DNA from: Tubiluchus corallicola
Taxonomy: Eukaryota > Priapulida > Priapulimorpha > Priapulimorphida > Tubiluchidae
Length of the DNA: 53,055 nt
Direction: 5' to 3'
Assembly: GCA_030141605.1 (NCBI GenBank)
Contig: JAQGDQ010002395.1
Span: forward strand, 1-53,055
Shown here piece after piece: positions 1-9,300 of this stretch; the stretch's first letter is position 1, and the number at the start of each line of letters is the position of its first letter. A program made the position numbers and the translations under genes. The notes under the pieces are model-generated. The model was given only the letters and a program-made list of their open reading frames with translations, was not told the origin of the DNA and did not search any database.

Positions 1-1
1 C

Positions 2-2383
2 ATGAAGGTTGTAACTAACACAAAGGTATCATCTAAATCTATTGCGTTACTATTATTATTTTCACTCTTCGTTTTTGCGTTAGGGTGTGAAAAAGAAAAA
101 AAAGGTGTAGAGGCTCCTCTCTCCGGAGAAAAAGATATCAAGGAGTTTGTTTTTAAGGCAATTGATAATAAAGATGTACTAATAGCAGATGTGAACCCCG
201 AAGAAATTTCAGAGGATAAAATTACATTAATAGTTCCCTATGGCACAGATTTATCAGCATTATTAATCCCTAGCATAGAAGTATCAGAAAAAGCCAGAGT
301 AAGCCCGGCAAGCGGTGTGGCAGTGAGCTTTAAAGCAGGGTCGGCAGAGTACAAAGTAACAGCAGAAGATAATAGTGTAAAGAGTTATACTGTAATAGTT
401 ACGGAAAACAAGTGTGGATTTGCGAAATTTGTATTTGAACAAAAATATAATACAGGCGTATTAACAGAAGATACTGAACTCGGAGAAATTTCAGAAGAGA
501 ACAATACTATTAAACTAAATGTTCCTTACAATACAGATGTAACAGCGTTAGTAGCCACTTTTGAGGTATCTGAGGGAGCCACAGTAACGGTAGATGGAGA
601 ACAACAAACAAGTGGAGTAACAGGGGTTGACTTCTCAGATGTTAATGGTGTAAAATACACTGTAACAGCAGAAGATGGCAACACTAAGGATTATACTGTA
701 ACAGTTACGGAAGCACCCGCAAGTAGTGAATGTGAAATTACAGAATTTCTATTTGAGGGAGACAATAATGAGTTTGAGGATAATGTAACCGCGGAAAATA
801 TTACCGGAACCAACATTAACATAACAGTTCCTTTCGGTACAGATGTAACAAAGTTAGTAGCCACTTTTACAGTATCTGAGGGAGCCTCAGTAACGGTAGA
901 TGGAAACCAACAAACAAGTGGAGAAACAGGGGTTGACTTCTCAGATGTTAATGGTGTAATATACACTGTAACAGCACAAGATGGCAACACTCAGGAGTAT
1001 ACTGTAACAGTAAAGCCACAGCCCTCTTTCGCTACCGTGAGCTATTACGAGAGAGAGAACCGTATAGGAGCAGGGGATTTTGAAAAACCCGATCTGTTTG
1101 AGATAAGTGATATAGCAGAGGGGAACTACAATTACACATTGAAGATAGCAGATAAAACTGCAAATGGTACAGTAGAAGTAAAAGACGGTAATGGTACAAT
1201 AGGCGGCAGTACGCTGCTTGCTTCTGACTGGAATGAAATAGATGATGGCAATATTATCATTGCATTAACCTTAGAAGGTTCTACCTTTAGCTACAACACT
1301 ACCAAAGAGCAGTATAATATAAAGAGCTGGCAGGATCTGCAGGGGATAAAATATAATCTAGGTGGTCGTTACACTTTGATGAATGATATAGAGCTGCCAG
1401 AACCCTCCCAAACAGAAGGCATTTTCCCGGAAGAGCTACCTAAAGAAGGCTTTGACCCTGTCGGTAATAATGATAATAATAGATTCGAGGGTTCTCTCGA
1501 TGGTGATGACAAGGTGATAGAGAACTTGTTTATAGATAGAGAGAATACAAACGGGGTAGGCCTGTTTGGATATATACGGAACGCTGAGATAGAAAATGTA
1601 ATTATAAAAATAGATAACGAAGGAATAGGAATAACTGGAAATTCGAATGTTGGTGGGTTGGTAGGGCTTGGAATTAATTCAACAATTGATAACTGCCATA
1701 TTACAGGAGGCTCCATACTGGCAAAAGGTAATAACGCTGGTGGGGTATTAGGATATGGATCAGTTTCTGATACTGATCTCTTTGAAATATCAAAAAGTTC
1801 CGCATCAGTAAATGTTACCGCAGAGGGTGGCAGCGGTCGTGTCGGAGGATTAGCAGGATCTTTTGGATATTTGAATTATAACACTGATGCTTTAAAAATT
1901 AATGAGTGTAAGGCTACGGGAAATGTAGCAGGCACAAATCACTTAGGTGGCTTAATAGGAGTGCTTGGAGGTACCGTCACCAACTCTTACAGCACAGGGG
2001 ATGCTAAAGGTAGTAGCGGAGGGAGCACTTATGGTGGACTAATAGGAATTTGTACTGCTACAGGAGCAGCCATAATTGAGAACTGTTATGCCACCGGAGA
2101 GACGAATAATGCATCTCCACTGCTTGGTGGCTTGATAGGAGGAGATGCGTCTGAAAATAGTGATATTTATAGTTATTGGGATGAGGAAAGTTCAGGAGTG
2201 CAGGAACTTCCTGAAACTCTGGCAGGAATTGGAGTTAGCAGTGGCAGCCATTTGAAAAAAGAGGGCAGCCAGTACAAAGATACTGAAAAGGATAGAGTAG
2301 TCTTTGTAGGCTGGAATTTCTCAAGTACTTGGAAATGGGTGAATGATGGAGAGTGGCCTATTCTCAATTGGGAGGCGCAATAA
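2..2383 (+). CDS. GLUG/DUF5018-repeat lipoprotein, copy 1
   Basis: Predicted exported lipoprotein of 793 residues. The hydrophobic segment ends in ALGC, putting the lipidated Cys at residue 29. It is followed by a charged stretch (EKEKK) resembling the surface-export signal of Bacteroidota lipoproteins. Residues about 43-340 hold three DUF5018/cadherin-like beta-sandwich units, each ending in a variant of YTVTAEDG..YTVTV. A linker beginning QPSFATVSYYERENR leads to a C-terminal region with degenerate GLUG repeats (VGGL(V/I)G...SYSTG). By family this is a surface or adhesin-like protein; no enzyme motif is seen. The paralogue at 2944 has a second in-frame ATG seven codons upstream of the equivalent start, so the true start here may lie just outside the window. 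It heads a three-member paralogue cluster and ends before a hairpin terminator. Confidence 0.85.
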   Translation: MKVVTNTKVSSKSIALLLLFSLFVFALGCEKEKKGVEAPLSGEKDIKEFVFKAIDNKDVLIADVNPEEISEDKITLIVPYGTDLSALLIPSIEVSEKARVSPASGVAVSFKAGSAEYKVTAEDNSVKSYTVIVTENKCGFAKFVFEQKYNTGVLTEDTELGEISEENNTIKLNVPYNTDVTALVATFEVSEGATVTVDGEQQTSGVTGVDFSDVNGVKYTVTAEDGNTKDYTVTVTEAPASSECEITEFLFEGDNNEFEDNVTAENITGTNINITVPFGTDVTKLVATFTVSEGASVTVDGNQQTSGETGVDFSDVNGVIYTVTAQDGNTQEYTVTVKPQPSFATVSYYERENRIGAGDFEKPDLFEISDIAEGNYNYTLKIADKTANGTVEVKDGNGTIGGSTLLASDWNEIDDGNIIIALTLEGSTFSYNTTKEQYNIKSWQDLQGIKYNLGGRYTLMNDIELPEPSQTEGIFPEELPKEGFDPVGNNDNNRFEGSLDGDDKVIENLFIDRENTNGVGLFGYIRNAEIENVIIKIDNEGIGITGNSNVGGLVGLGINSTIDNCHITGGSILAKGNNAGGVLGYGSVSDTDLFEISKSSASVNVTAEGGSGRVGGLAGSFGYLNYNTDALKINECKATGNVAGTNHLGGLIGVLGGTVTNSYSTGDAKGSSGGSTYGGLIGICTATGAAIIENCYATGETNNASPLLGGLIGGDASENSDIYSYWDEESSGVQELPETLAGIGVSSGSHLKKEGSQYKDTEKDRVVFVGWNFSSTWKWVNDGEWPILNWEAQ

Positions 2384-2433
2384 TACTAAAACCCTACTTC
2401 AGGTAGAAATATAATACTAATTCAAGACAGAAC

Positions 2434-2477
2434 AAAACCCCGAAAAAGGACAAATTTGATCCTGAATCGGGGTTTTC
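2434..2477 (+). terminator. Rho-independent terminator after lipoprotein copy 1
   Basis: AAAACCCCG at 2434-2442 pairs with CGGGGTTTT at 2468-2476 across a 25-nt loop. It lies 50 bp after the stop codon of copy 1. The sequence is symmetrical and could act in both directions. Confidence 0.7.
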
Positions 2478-2480
2478 TGT

Positions 2481-2596
2481 GACACTGTTTCACAAAGTGT
2501 AAATATAGCACTATCTCATAAACTGTATAAATAGAAAATGCCGAGGATTGCAACCCTCGGCATTTTTTTAGTTTACACACTTTGTGAAACAGTGTC
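2481..2596. mobile_element. IS256-derived miniature inverted-repeat element, copy 1
   Basis: A 116-bp non-coding element. Its outer ends are perfect inverted repeats (GACACTGTTTCACAAAGTGT at 2481-2500 and its complement at 2577-2596). Inside the left end, from 2508, is a second IS256-type end (GCACTATCTCATAAACTGT). A near-perfect 32-bp palindrome lies at 2535-2566, followed by more T residues. The internal end plus palindrome match the left end of the IS256-family element at 52253. The right end resembles that left end (19 of 24 positions when complemented) and is inferred to be the right terminal repeat. No coding capacity and no obvious target duplication. Confidence 0.7.
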
Positions 2597-2719
2597 TGCA
2601 ATACACTCTGCCCAAATCGAAACAAGTCAGAACAAAAATATTACAGCCAACTGAAATGCAAAAAAAGTTGTTAAATATGAAATTATAAACTTGGGGGCTG
2701 CAATGCACAAAACAGGAAG
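2508..2719. repeat. 212-bp direct duplicate, copy A
   Basis: This stretch, covering the small IS256-derived element and about 120 bp beyond it, reads essentially identically to 6041-6252. The shared part after the element includes TGCAATACACTCTGCCC and the sequence up to AACAGGAAG, where the copies diverge. The intergenic regions after lipoprotein copies 1 and 2 were therefore duplicated together with the genes. Confidence 0.85.
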
Positions 2720-2943
2720 TAGTTGTTTCAGACAAGGCTTAATGTAATGAGCCCTGAGAAGTAATATTGAAAAGGATCATGAAATAAAAATAAAAATTCT
2801 TAAAACATGGACCTGACATCGACTTGCAGATGTAATTTTTTTCATATCCTCTTTACAGAGTTTTTTTTTTTCATATCTTTTCATATCTTTGCAGAGTTTT
2901 TTCGATCATACTAAGACATCAATTTAAAAAAACAATAATTGAC
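2597..2943. other. Non-coding spacer before lipoprotein copy 2
   Basis: No gene is supported here. The first 120 bp belong to the 212-bp duplicate. The 3' part is T-rich with a partly repeated TTTTTTCATATC...CAGAGTTTTT sequence that carries the putative promoter. A 21-bp near-duplication (ATAATTGACATG twice) lies across the start of the next gene. Confidence 0.6.
2884..2891 (+). promoter_or_regulatory. Putative -7 box for lipoprotein copy 2
   Basis: TATCTTTG matches the Bacteroidota -7 consensus TANNTTTG and lies about 50-75 bp upstream of the two candidate start codons. The upstream region is a poly-T tract, so no distinct -33 TTTG can be singled out. Confidence 0.45.
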
Positions 2944-5687
2944 ATGAAAAAAATAATAATTGACATGAAGGTTGTAACTAACACAAAGGTATCATCTAAA
3001 TCTATTGCGTTACTATTATTATTTTCACTCTTCGTTTTTGCGTTAGGGTGTGAAAAAGAAAAAAAAGGTGTAGAGGCTCCTCTCTCCGGAGAAAAAGATA
3101 TCAAGGAGTTTGTTTTTAAGGCAATTGATAATAAAGATGTACTAATAGCAGATGTGAACCCCGAAGAAATTTCAGAGGATAAAATTACATTAATAGTTCC
3201 CTATGGCACAGATCCAAATGGATTGATTCCTACTATAGAAGTATCAGATAAAGCCAGTATATATCCGGAGAGTGGAGTCCCGCAAAACTTCACAGATGCA
3301 GCAACTTATACTGTAACAGCAGAAGATAATAGTGTAAAGAGTTATACTGTAACAGTTACGGAAAACAAGTGTGCATTTACGAAATTTGTATTTGAACAAA
3401 AATATAATACAGGCGTATTAACAGAAGATACTGAACTCGGAGAAATTTCAGAAGAGAACAATACTATTAAACTAAATGTACCTTTTGGTACAAATGTAAC
3501 AGAGTTAGTAGCCACTTTTGAGGTGTCTGAGGGAGCCACAGTAACGGTAGATGGAGAACAACAAACAAGTGGAGTAACAGGGGTTGACTTCTCAGATGTT
3601 GATGGTGTAAAATACACTGTAACAGCAGAAGATGGCAACACATCTCAGGATTATACTGTAACAGTTACGGGAGTAATCGCAAGTAGTGAATGTGAAATCA
3701 AAACTTTTGCTTTTGAGAAAGACAATAATGAGACTGAAGGAATAACTGAAGACGTCACAGGAAGTATTACAGAATTCACTATTGAGTTAACAACTCCTTA
3801 CAATGCAACTATAACAGAGTTAGTAGCCACTTTTACAGTATCTGAGAGAGCCACAGTAACGGTAGATGGAGTTACACAAGTAAGTGGAGTAACAAAGGTC
3901 AACTTTACAAACGATGTTACTTACACTGTAACATCAGAAGATGGCACATCTACGCAGAACTATACTGTAACAGTTATAGAAACATCTGATGATGACAATG
4001 AGATTACAAGTTTTATTTTTGAGAAAGGCAATAATCAGGGATTAGGCAAAGACATTGGTGGGCATATTACAGGCACTGACATTACAGTAACAGTACCTTT
4101 CGGTACAAATGTAACATCATTGACGCCTACTATTAACATAAAAGGGAAAAGTGTCACACCGGGAAGTGGGGTTTCTAATAACTTTACAAACGATGTTACT
4201 TACACTGTAGAAGCGGAAAATAGTGACCAACGGGATTACACTGTAGCAGTTACGATAAAGTCACAGCCCTCTTTCGCTACCGTGAGCTATTACGAGAGAG
4301 AGAACCGTGTAGGAGCAGGGGATTTTGAAAAACCCGATCTGTTTGAGATAAGTGATATAGCAGAGGGGAGCTACAATTACACATTGAAGATAGCAGATAA
4401 AACTGCAAATGGTACAGTAGAAGTAAAAGACGGTAATGGTACAATAGGCAGTACGCTGAGTATTTCTGATTGGAATTAAATAGATGATGGCAATATTAAC
4501 ATTGTATTAACGATAGAAAGTGATAACTTTACCATAGCACAACCAAAGAGCAGTATAAAATAAGAAGTTGGCAAGATTTGCAAGGTATGAAGTATAATTT
4601 AAATGGTAGTTATACTTTGATGAATGATATAGAACTACCAGACCCTACAAACGGAACTTTCCCCGCCGAGCTTCCAGCAGAAGGGTTTGAGCCTGTGGGG
4701 GAGGGGCGTAACATGTTTGAAGGCTCATTTGATGGACAGAATCATGTAATAAGCAATTTCTTTATAAATAGAGGAAATATGAATCGTGTAGGTTTGTTTG
4801 GTAGTACCCAAGGTACAACTATAAAAGATGTAGGTATAGAAATATCATCAGGCGGTGTTACAGGAAAAGATTATGTCGGCGGCTTGGTGGGTCATGCCAT
4901 GGAAAGTAGCACTATTACCAACAGTTATGCAAAGGGGGCTGTTACAGGAAATAATTATGTCGGCGGCCTGCTTGGGTATGCCAATATTTCTAACACTATT
5001 ACCAACAGTTATGCAACGGGTAATGTTACGGGAAGTAGTTCTGTCGGCGGCCTGGTGGGGGATTGCGCTGAATCCAACACCATTGCCAACAGTTATGCAA
5101 CGGGTAATGTTAATGGAAGTAAATATATCGGCGGCCTGGTGGGGGTACTTGGAACTGCTGGTCAGAAATCCTATATTTATAGAAGCTATGCCACAGGTAG
5201 TGTAAATGGTACAAATGTTGAAGAAGGCTATGTAGGGGGTTTGGTTGGTCGTTTTTTTAGGGGAACTATTTCAGATAGTTATGCTACAGGCAGTGTAAGT
5301 GGAAATAGACGTGTAGGAGGGTTGTTTGGTCGTATACACTATGCGAGTGCCTTTACAGAAAGAACTTACGCTACAGGTACAGTGACAGCGACTGGAGTTA
5401 ACCCTGTGCTCGATGAAATTGGAGGTTTGGGAGGCAATCAATCTGGAGGAGGAGATACTCATAGTTACTGGGATATACACAGAACAGGACAGACACGGTC
5501 TTCTGTAGGAACGGGTGTTAAAAATGGAGACAATTTAGTAAAAAGAGAGGATAAATATTACGGTAAGGATGCTAATGATAATGAAATTGAAGTTTTCATT
5601 GACTGGAAGTTTGGCGATAATAATGAGAATCCTTGGAAGTGGGAGGGCACTGGTCAGTGGCCTACTCTCTACTGGCAGGGGAACTAA
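2944..5687 (+). pseudogene. GLUG/DUF5018-repeat lipoprotein, copy 2 (broken)
   Basis: Paralogue of the flanking lipoproteins, with nearly the same signal peptide as copy 1 and a choice of starts at 2944 or 2965. Four DUF5018-like units occupy about residues 40-430. Two lesions separate them from the GLUG region. TAA at 4477-4479 stands where copy 1 has GAA, just after SDWN. One base is also missing near 4535-4541 compared with copy 3. The reading frame of the GLUG half resumes and is open from about 4578 to 5687, with six GLUG repeats virtually identical to copy 3. The truncated 511-residue product could still be a lipoprotein with beta-sandwich repeats but no GLUG domain. The pristine 3' half suggests recent gene conversion from copy 3, or that the lesions are young. 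Confidence 0.85.
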
Positions 5688-5723
5688 AAAAAGAGGCAAA
5701 AGTATACTTACTAATAATTATTT

Positions 5724-5758
5724 AAACCCGTGCTTACTGCAAAGGCACGGGTTTTTTT
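5724..5758 (+). terminator. Rho-independent terminator after lipoprotein copy 2
   Basis: CCCGTGC at 5727-5733 pairs with GCACGGG at 5745-5751 and is followed by seven T. It sits 40 bp after the stop codon and is repeated after copy 3. Confidence 0.85.
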
Positions 5759-5894
5759 GCATAGTTTTTCATCAAAAGAATTTACAGGCTTGATCTTGGG
5801 GTTCTTTTGTGTCATGACAAAAGAACTTGATCCTTCGCCTCTCTTACATCAAAACAAAAGAATGTAAAGAAAACAGCTAAAAGGAGATATAAAA

Positions 5895-6033
5895 CAATGC
5901 CTCGTTTTTGGAGCTCTTGTAAAAAACCATTGAGCTCTTCCCCTGAATTAAACTGTTCAAGGAAATCATCATTTAATAAATCTTCTTTTTTCATTACTGT
6001 CTAAAGTTTTAAAATTAAACAAAAAAATGCCGA
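5895..6033 (-). mobile_element. IS256-family left-end fragment, copy 1
   Basis: Read on the minus strand, this carries the first ~33 codons of the IS256-family transposase (MKKEDLLNDDFLEQFNSGEE, continuing to QKRGI), then the leader and the start of the palindrome found at the left end of the element at 52253. Homology stops abruptly inside codon 33-34, and the palindrome is cut after ATGCCGA. An apparent 60-residue minus-strand frame here is only this fragment running into foreign sequence. Confidence 0.85.
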
Positions 6034-6040
6034 ATCCTCA

Positions 6041-6129
6041 GCACTATCTCATAAACTGTATAAATAGAAAATGCCGAGGATTGCAACCCTCGGCATTTTT
6101 TTAGTTTACACACTTTGTGAAACAGTGTC
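6041..6129. mobile_element. IS256-derived miniature inverted-repeat element, copy 2
   Basis: An 89-bp element: IS256-type left end (GCACTATCTCATAAACTG), palindrome with one mismatch at about 6068-6099, T run, and right end (TTTACACACTTTGTGAAAC) finishing AGTGTC. It directly follows the truncated IS256 fragment and could terminate transcription in either direction. Confidence 0.7.
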
Positions 6130-6252
6130 TGCAATACACTCTGCCCAAATCGAAACAAGTCAGAACAAAAATATTACAGCCAACTGAAATGCAAAAAAAG
6201 TTGTTAAATATGAAATTATAAACTTGGGGGCTGCAATGCACAAAACAGGAAG
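6041..6252. repeat. 212-bp direct duplicate, copy B
   Basis: Second copy of the segment at 2508-2719. Beyond 6252 the two spacers are unrelated, so the leader of lipoprotein copy 3 has a different origin from that of copy 2. Confidence 0.85.
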
Positions 6253-6328
6253 AACAAGAAGTGTTAAAAAAAAACAATAAAGCAGAATAAAATAAAATTA
6301 ATTAACTTTCCGCAAAGACATTTTCTTT

Positions 6329-6336
6329 ATCTTTAC
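6329..6336 (+). promoter_or_regulatory. Possible -7 box for lipoprotein copy 3
   Basis: TATCTTTA, seven of eight positions of TANNTTTG counting the fixed bases, lies 31 bp upstream of the ATG at 6367. No clear -33 TTTG is visible at the usual spacing, so this is tentative. Confidence 0.3.
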
Positions 6337-6366
6337 GAAGATCACTTTAATAAATTTATTAAGAAT

Positions 6367-9300
6367 ATGAAAACAGCAGCATTTAAACCACTAATCAATA
6401 TACTTATATTGCTCCTAGCTATTACATTTGGATGCAAAAAAGGGGATGAAGAACCACCTCTCTCCGATGAGAATCTGATTACTGAGTTTGCGTTTAGGAA
6501 AAGTGTCAATGGGTCATTAGCTGTCGATGTAGATGCGGGTGTAATCACAGGCACAGAAATTGAACTAACAGTTCCTTTTGGTACAGCCCTCGAGTTAACT
6601 CCTACAATAGAGATATCGGATGGTGCCACTATTAGTCCTGCTAGTGGAGTGCCTATAAACTTTGAAGAAACAAACCCTGCAAGCTACACAGTAACAGCGG
6701 AGAATGGCGACGAGCGGGAGTATAAAGTAACAGTTGAAGTAGCACAAAATACCGAATGTAAAATCAAAACTTTTGTATTTGAACAAAAATATAATACAGG
6801 CGTATTAACAGAAGATACTGAACTCGGAGAAATTTCAGAAGAGAACAATACTATTAAACTAAATGTTCCTTACAATACAGATGTAAAAAATTTAGTAGCC
6901 ACTTTTGAGGTATCTGAGGGAGCCACAGTAAAGGTAGGCACAGATCCACAAATAAGTGGAGAAACAGGGGTTGACTTCTCAGATGTTAATGGTGTAATAT
7001 ACACTGTAACAGCACAAAATGGCACATCTAAGCAGGACTATACTGTAACAGTTACGGAAGCACCCGCAAGTAGTGAATGTGAAATCAAAACTTTTGCTTT
7101 TGAGAAAGACAAAGGCAATAATGAGACTGAAGGAATAACTGAAGACGTCACAGGAAGTATTACAGAATTCACTATTGAGTTAACAACTCCTTACAATGCA
7201 ACTATAACAGAGTTAGTAGCCACTTTTACAGTATCTGAGGGAGCCACAGTAACGGTAGATGGAGTTACACAAGTAAGTGGAGTAACAGATGTCGACTTTA
7301 CAGGCGATGTTACTTACACTGTAACAGCACAAGATGGAACCTCCACACAGGAGTATACTGTAAAAGTTACGGAAGCACCCGCAAGTAGTGAATGTGAAAT
7401 CAAAACTTTTGCTTTTGAGAAAGACAAAGGCAATAATGAGACTGAAGGAATAACTGAAGACGTCACAGGAAGTATTACAGAATTCACTATTGAGTTAACA
7501 ACTCCTTACAATGCAACTATAACAGAGTTAGTAGCCACTTTTACAGTATCTGAGGGAGCCACAGTAACGGTAGATGGAATTACACAAGTAAGTGGAGTAA
7601 CAGATGTCGACTTTACAGGCGATGTTACTTACACTGTAACAGCACAAGATGGAACCTCCACACAGGAGTATACTGTAACAGTTACGGAAGCACCCAGTAG
7701 TGAATGTGAAATCAAAACTTTTGCTTTTGAGAAAGACAAAGGCAATAATGAGACTGAAGGAATAACTGAAGACGTCACAGGAAGTATTACAGAATTCACT
7801 ATTGAGTTAACAACTCCTTACAATGCAACTATAACAGAGTTAGTAGCCACTTTTACAGTATCTGAGGGAGCCACAGTAACGGTAGATGGAATTACACAAG
7901 TAAGTGGAGTAACAGATGTCGACTTTACAGGCGATGTTACTTACACTGTAACAGCACAAGATGGAACCTCCACACAGGAGTATACTGTAACAGTTACGGA
8001 AGCACCCGCAAGTAGTGAATGTGAAATCAAAACTTTTGCTTTTGAGAAAGACAAAGGCAATAATGAGACTGAAGGAATAACTGAAGACGTCACAGGAAGT
8101 ATTACAGAATTCACTATTGAGTTAACAACTCCTTACAATGCAACTATAACAGAGTTAGTAGCCACTTTTACAGTATCTGAGGGAGCCACAGTAACGGTAG
8201 ATGGAATTACACAAGTAAGTGGAGTAACAGATGTCGACTTTACAGGCGATGTTACTTACACTGTAACAGCACAAGATGGAACCTCCACACAGGAGTATAC
8301 TGTAAAAGTTACGGAAGCACCCGCAAGTAGTGAATGTGAAATCAAAACTTTTGCTTTTGAGAAAGACAAAGGCAATAATGAGACTGAAGGAATAACTGAA
8401 GACGTCACAGGAAGTATTACAGAATTCACTATTGAGTTAACAACTCCTTACAATGCAACTATAACAGAGTTAGTAGCCACTTTTACAGTATCTGAGGGAG
8501 CCACAGTAACGGTAGATGGAGTTACACAAGTAAGTGGAGTAACAGATGTCGACTTTACAGGCGATGTTATTTACACTGTAACAGCACAAGATGGAACCTC
8601 CACACAGGAGTATACTGTAAAAGTTACGGAAGCACCCGCAAGTAGTGAATGTGAAATCAAAACTTTTGCTTTTGAGAAAGACAAAGGCAATAATGAGACT
8701 GAAGGAATAACTGAAGACGTCACAGGAAGTATTACAGAATTCACTATTGAGTTAACAACTCCTTACAATGCAACTATAACAGAGTTAGTAGCCACTTTTA
8801 CAGTATCTGAGGGAGCCACAGTAACGGTAGATGGAATTACACAAGTAAGTGGAGTAACAGATGTCGACTTTACAGGCGATGTTACTTACACTGTAACAGC
8901 ACAAGATGGAACCTCCACACAGGAGTATACTGTAACAGTAAAGCCACAGCCCTCTTTCGCTACCGTGAGCTATTACGAGAGAGAGAACCGTGTAGGAGCA
9001 GGGGATTTTGAAAAACCCGATCTGTTTGAGATAAGTGAGATAAGTGATATAGTAGATGGTGAACATGATTATTCATTAAAGATAGGAGGCTTAGACGCAG
9101 TAACAGGTAAATTAACAGTAACAGAAGGAACAGCCACATTAGGCGGGGGTGTTCTTTCTACTTCAAAATGGAAATCTATAGATGATGGAGAGATTTCCAT
9201 TATTTTAACTATAGGAATTAATAATAATGATATTACTTATAGCACCACCAAAGAGCAGTATAAAATAAAAAGTTGGCAAGATTTGCAAGGTATGAAGTAT

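Larger units (their letters stand above)
4541..6129 (+). repeat. 1.6-kb near-identical duplicate, copy A
   Basis: From the end of the copy 2 linker through the GLUG region, terminator, IS256 fragment and small element, this segment matches 9246-10833 almost base for base. Visible differences are clustered around 4699-4738 (GAGGGGCGTAACATG against GTGGAGTTTAACAAG), a 4-bp length change near 5720, and a few bases at the edge of the small element. Confidence 0.85.

Noticed and set aside
4855-5205. 116-residue plus-strand frame with an identical copy at 9560-9910
   Set aside because: Shadow frame of the GLUG repeats. Its conservation only reflects the near-identity of the two lipoprotein copies.
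5812-5994. 60-residue minus-strand gene, repeated at 10513-10695
   Set aside because: The first 33 residues are the N-terminus of the IS256 transposase and the rest is read-through into foreign sequence. Treated as an IS fragment.
7057-8943. Regular repeats that might suggest a CRISPR array
   Set aside because: Units are 315 bp, contiguous, without spacers, and lie in frame in a long coding sequence. They encode protein domains.
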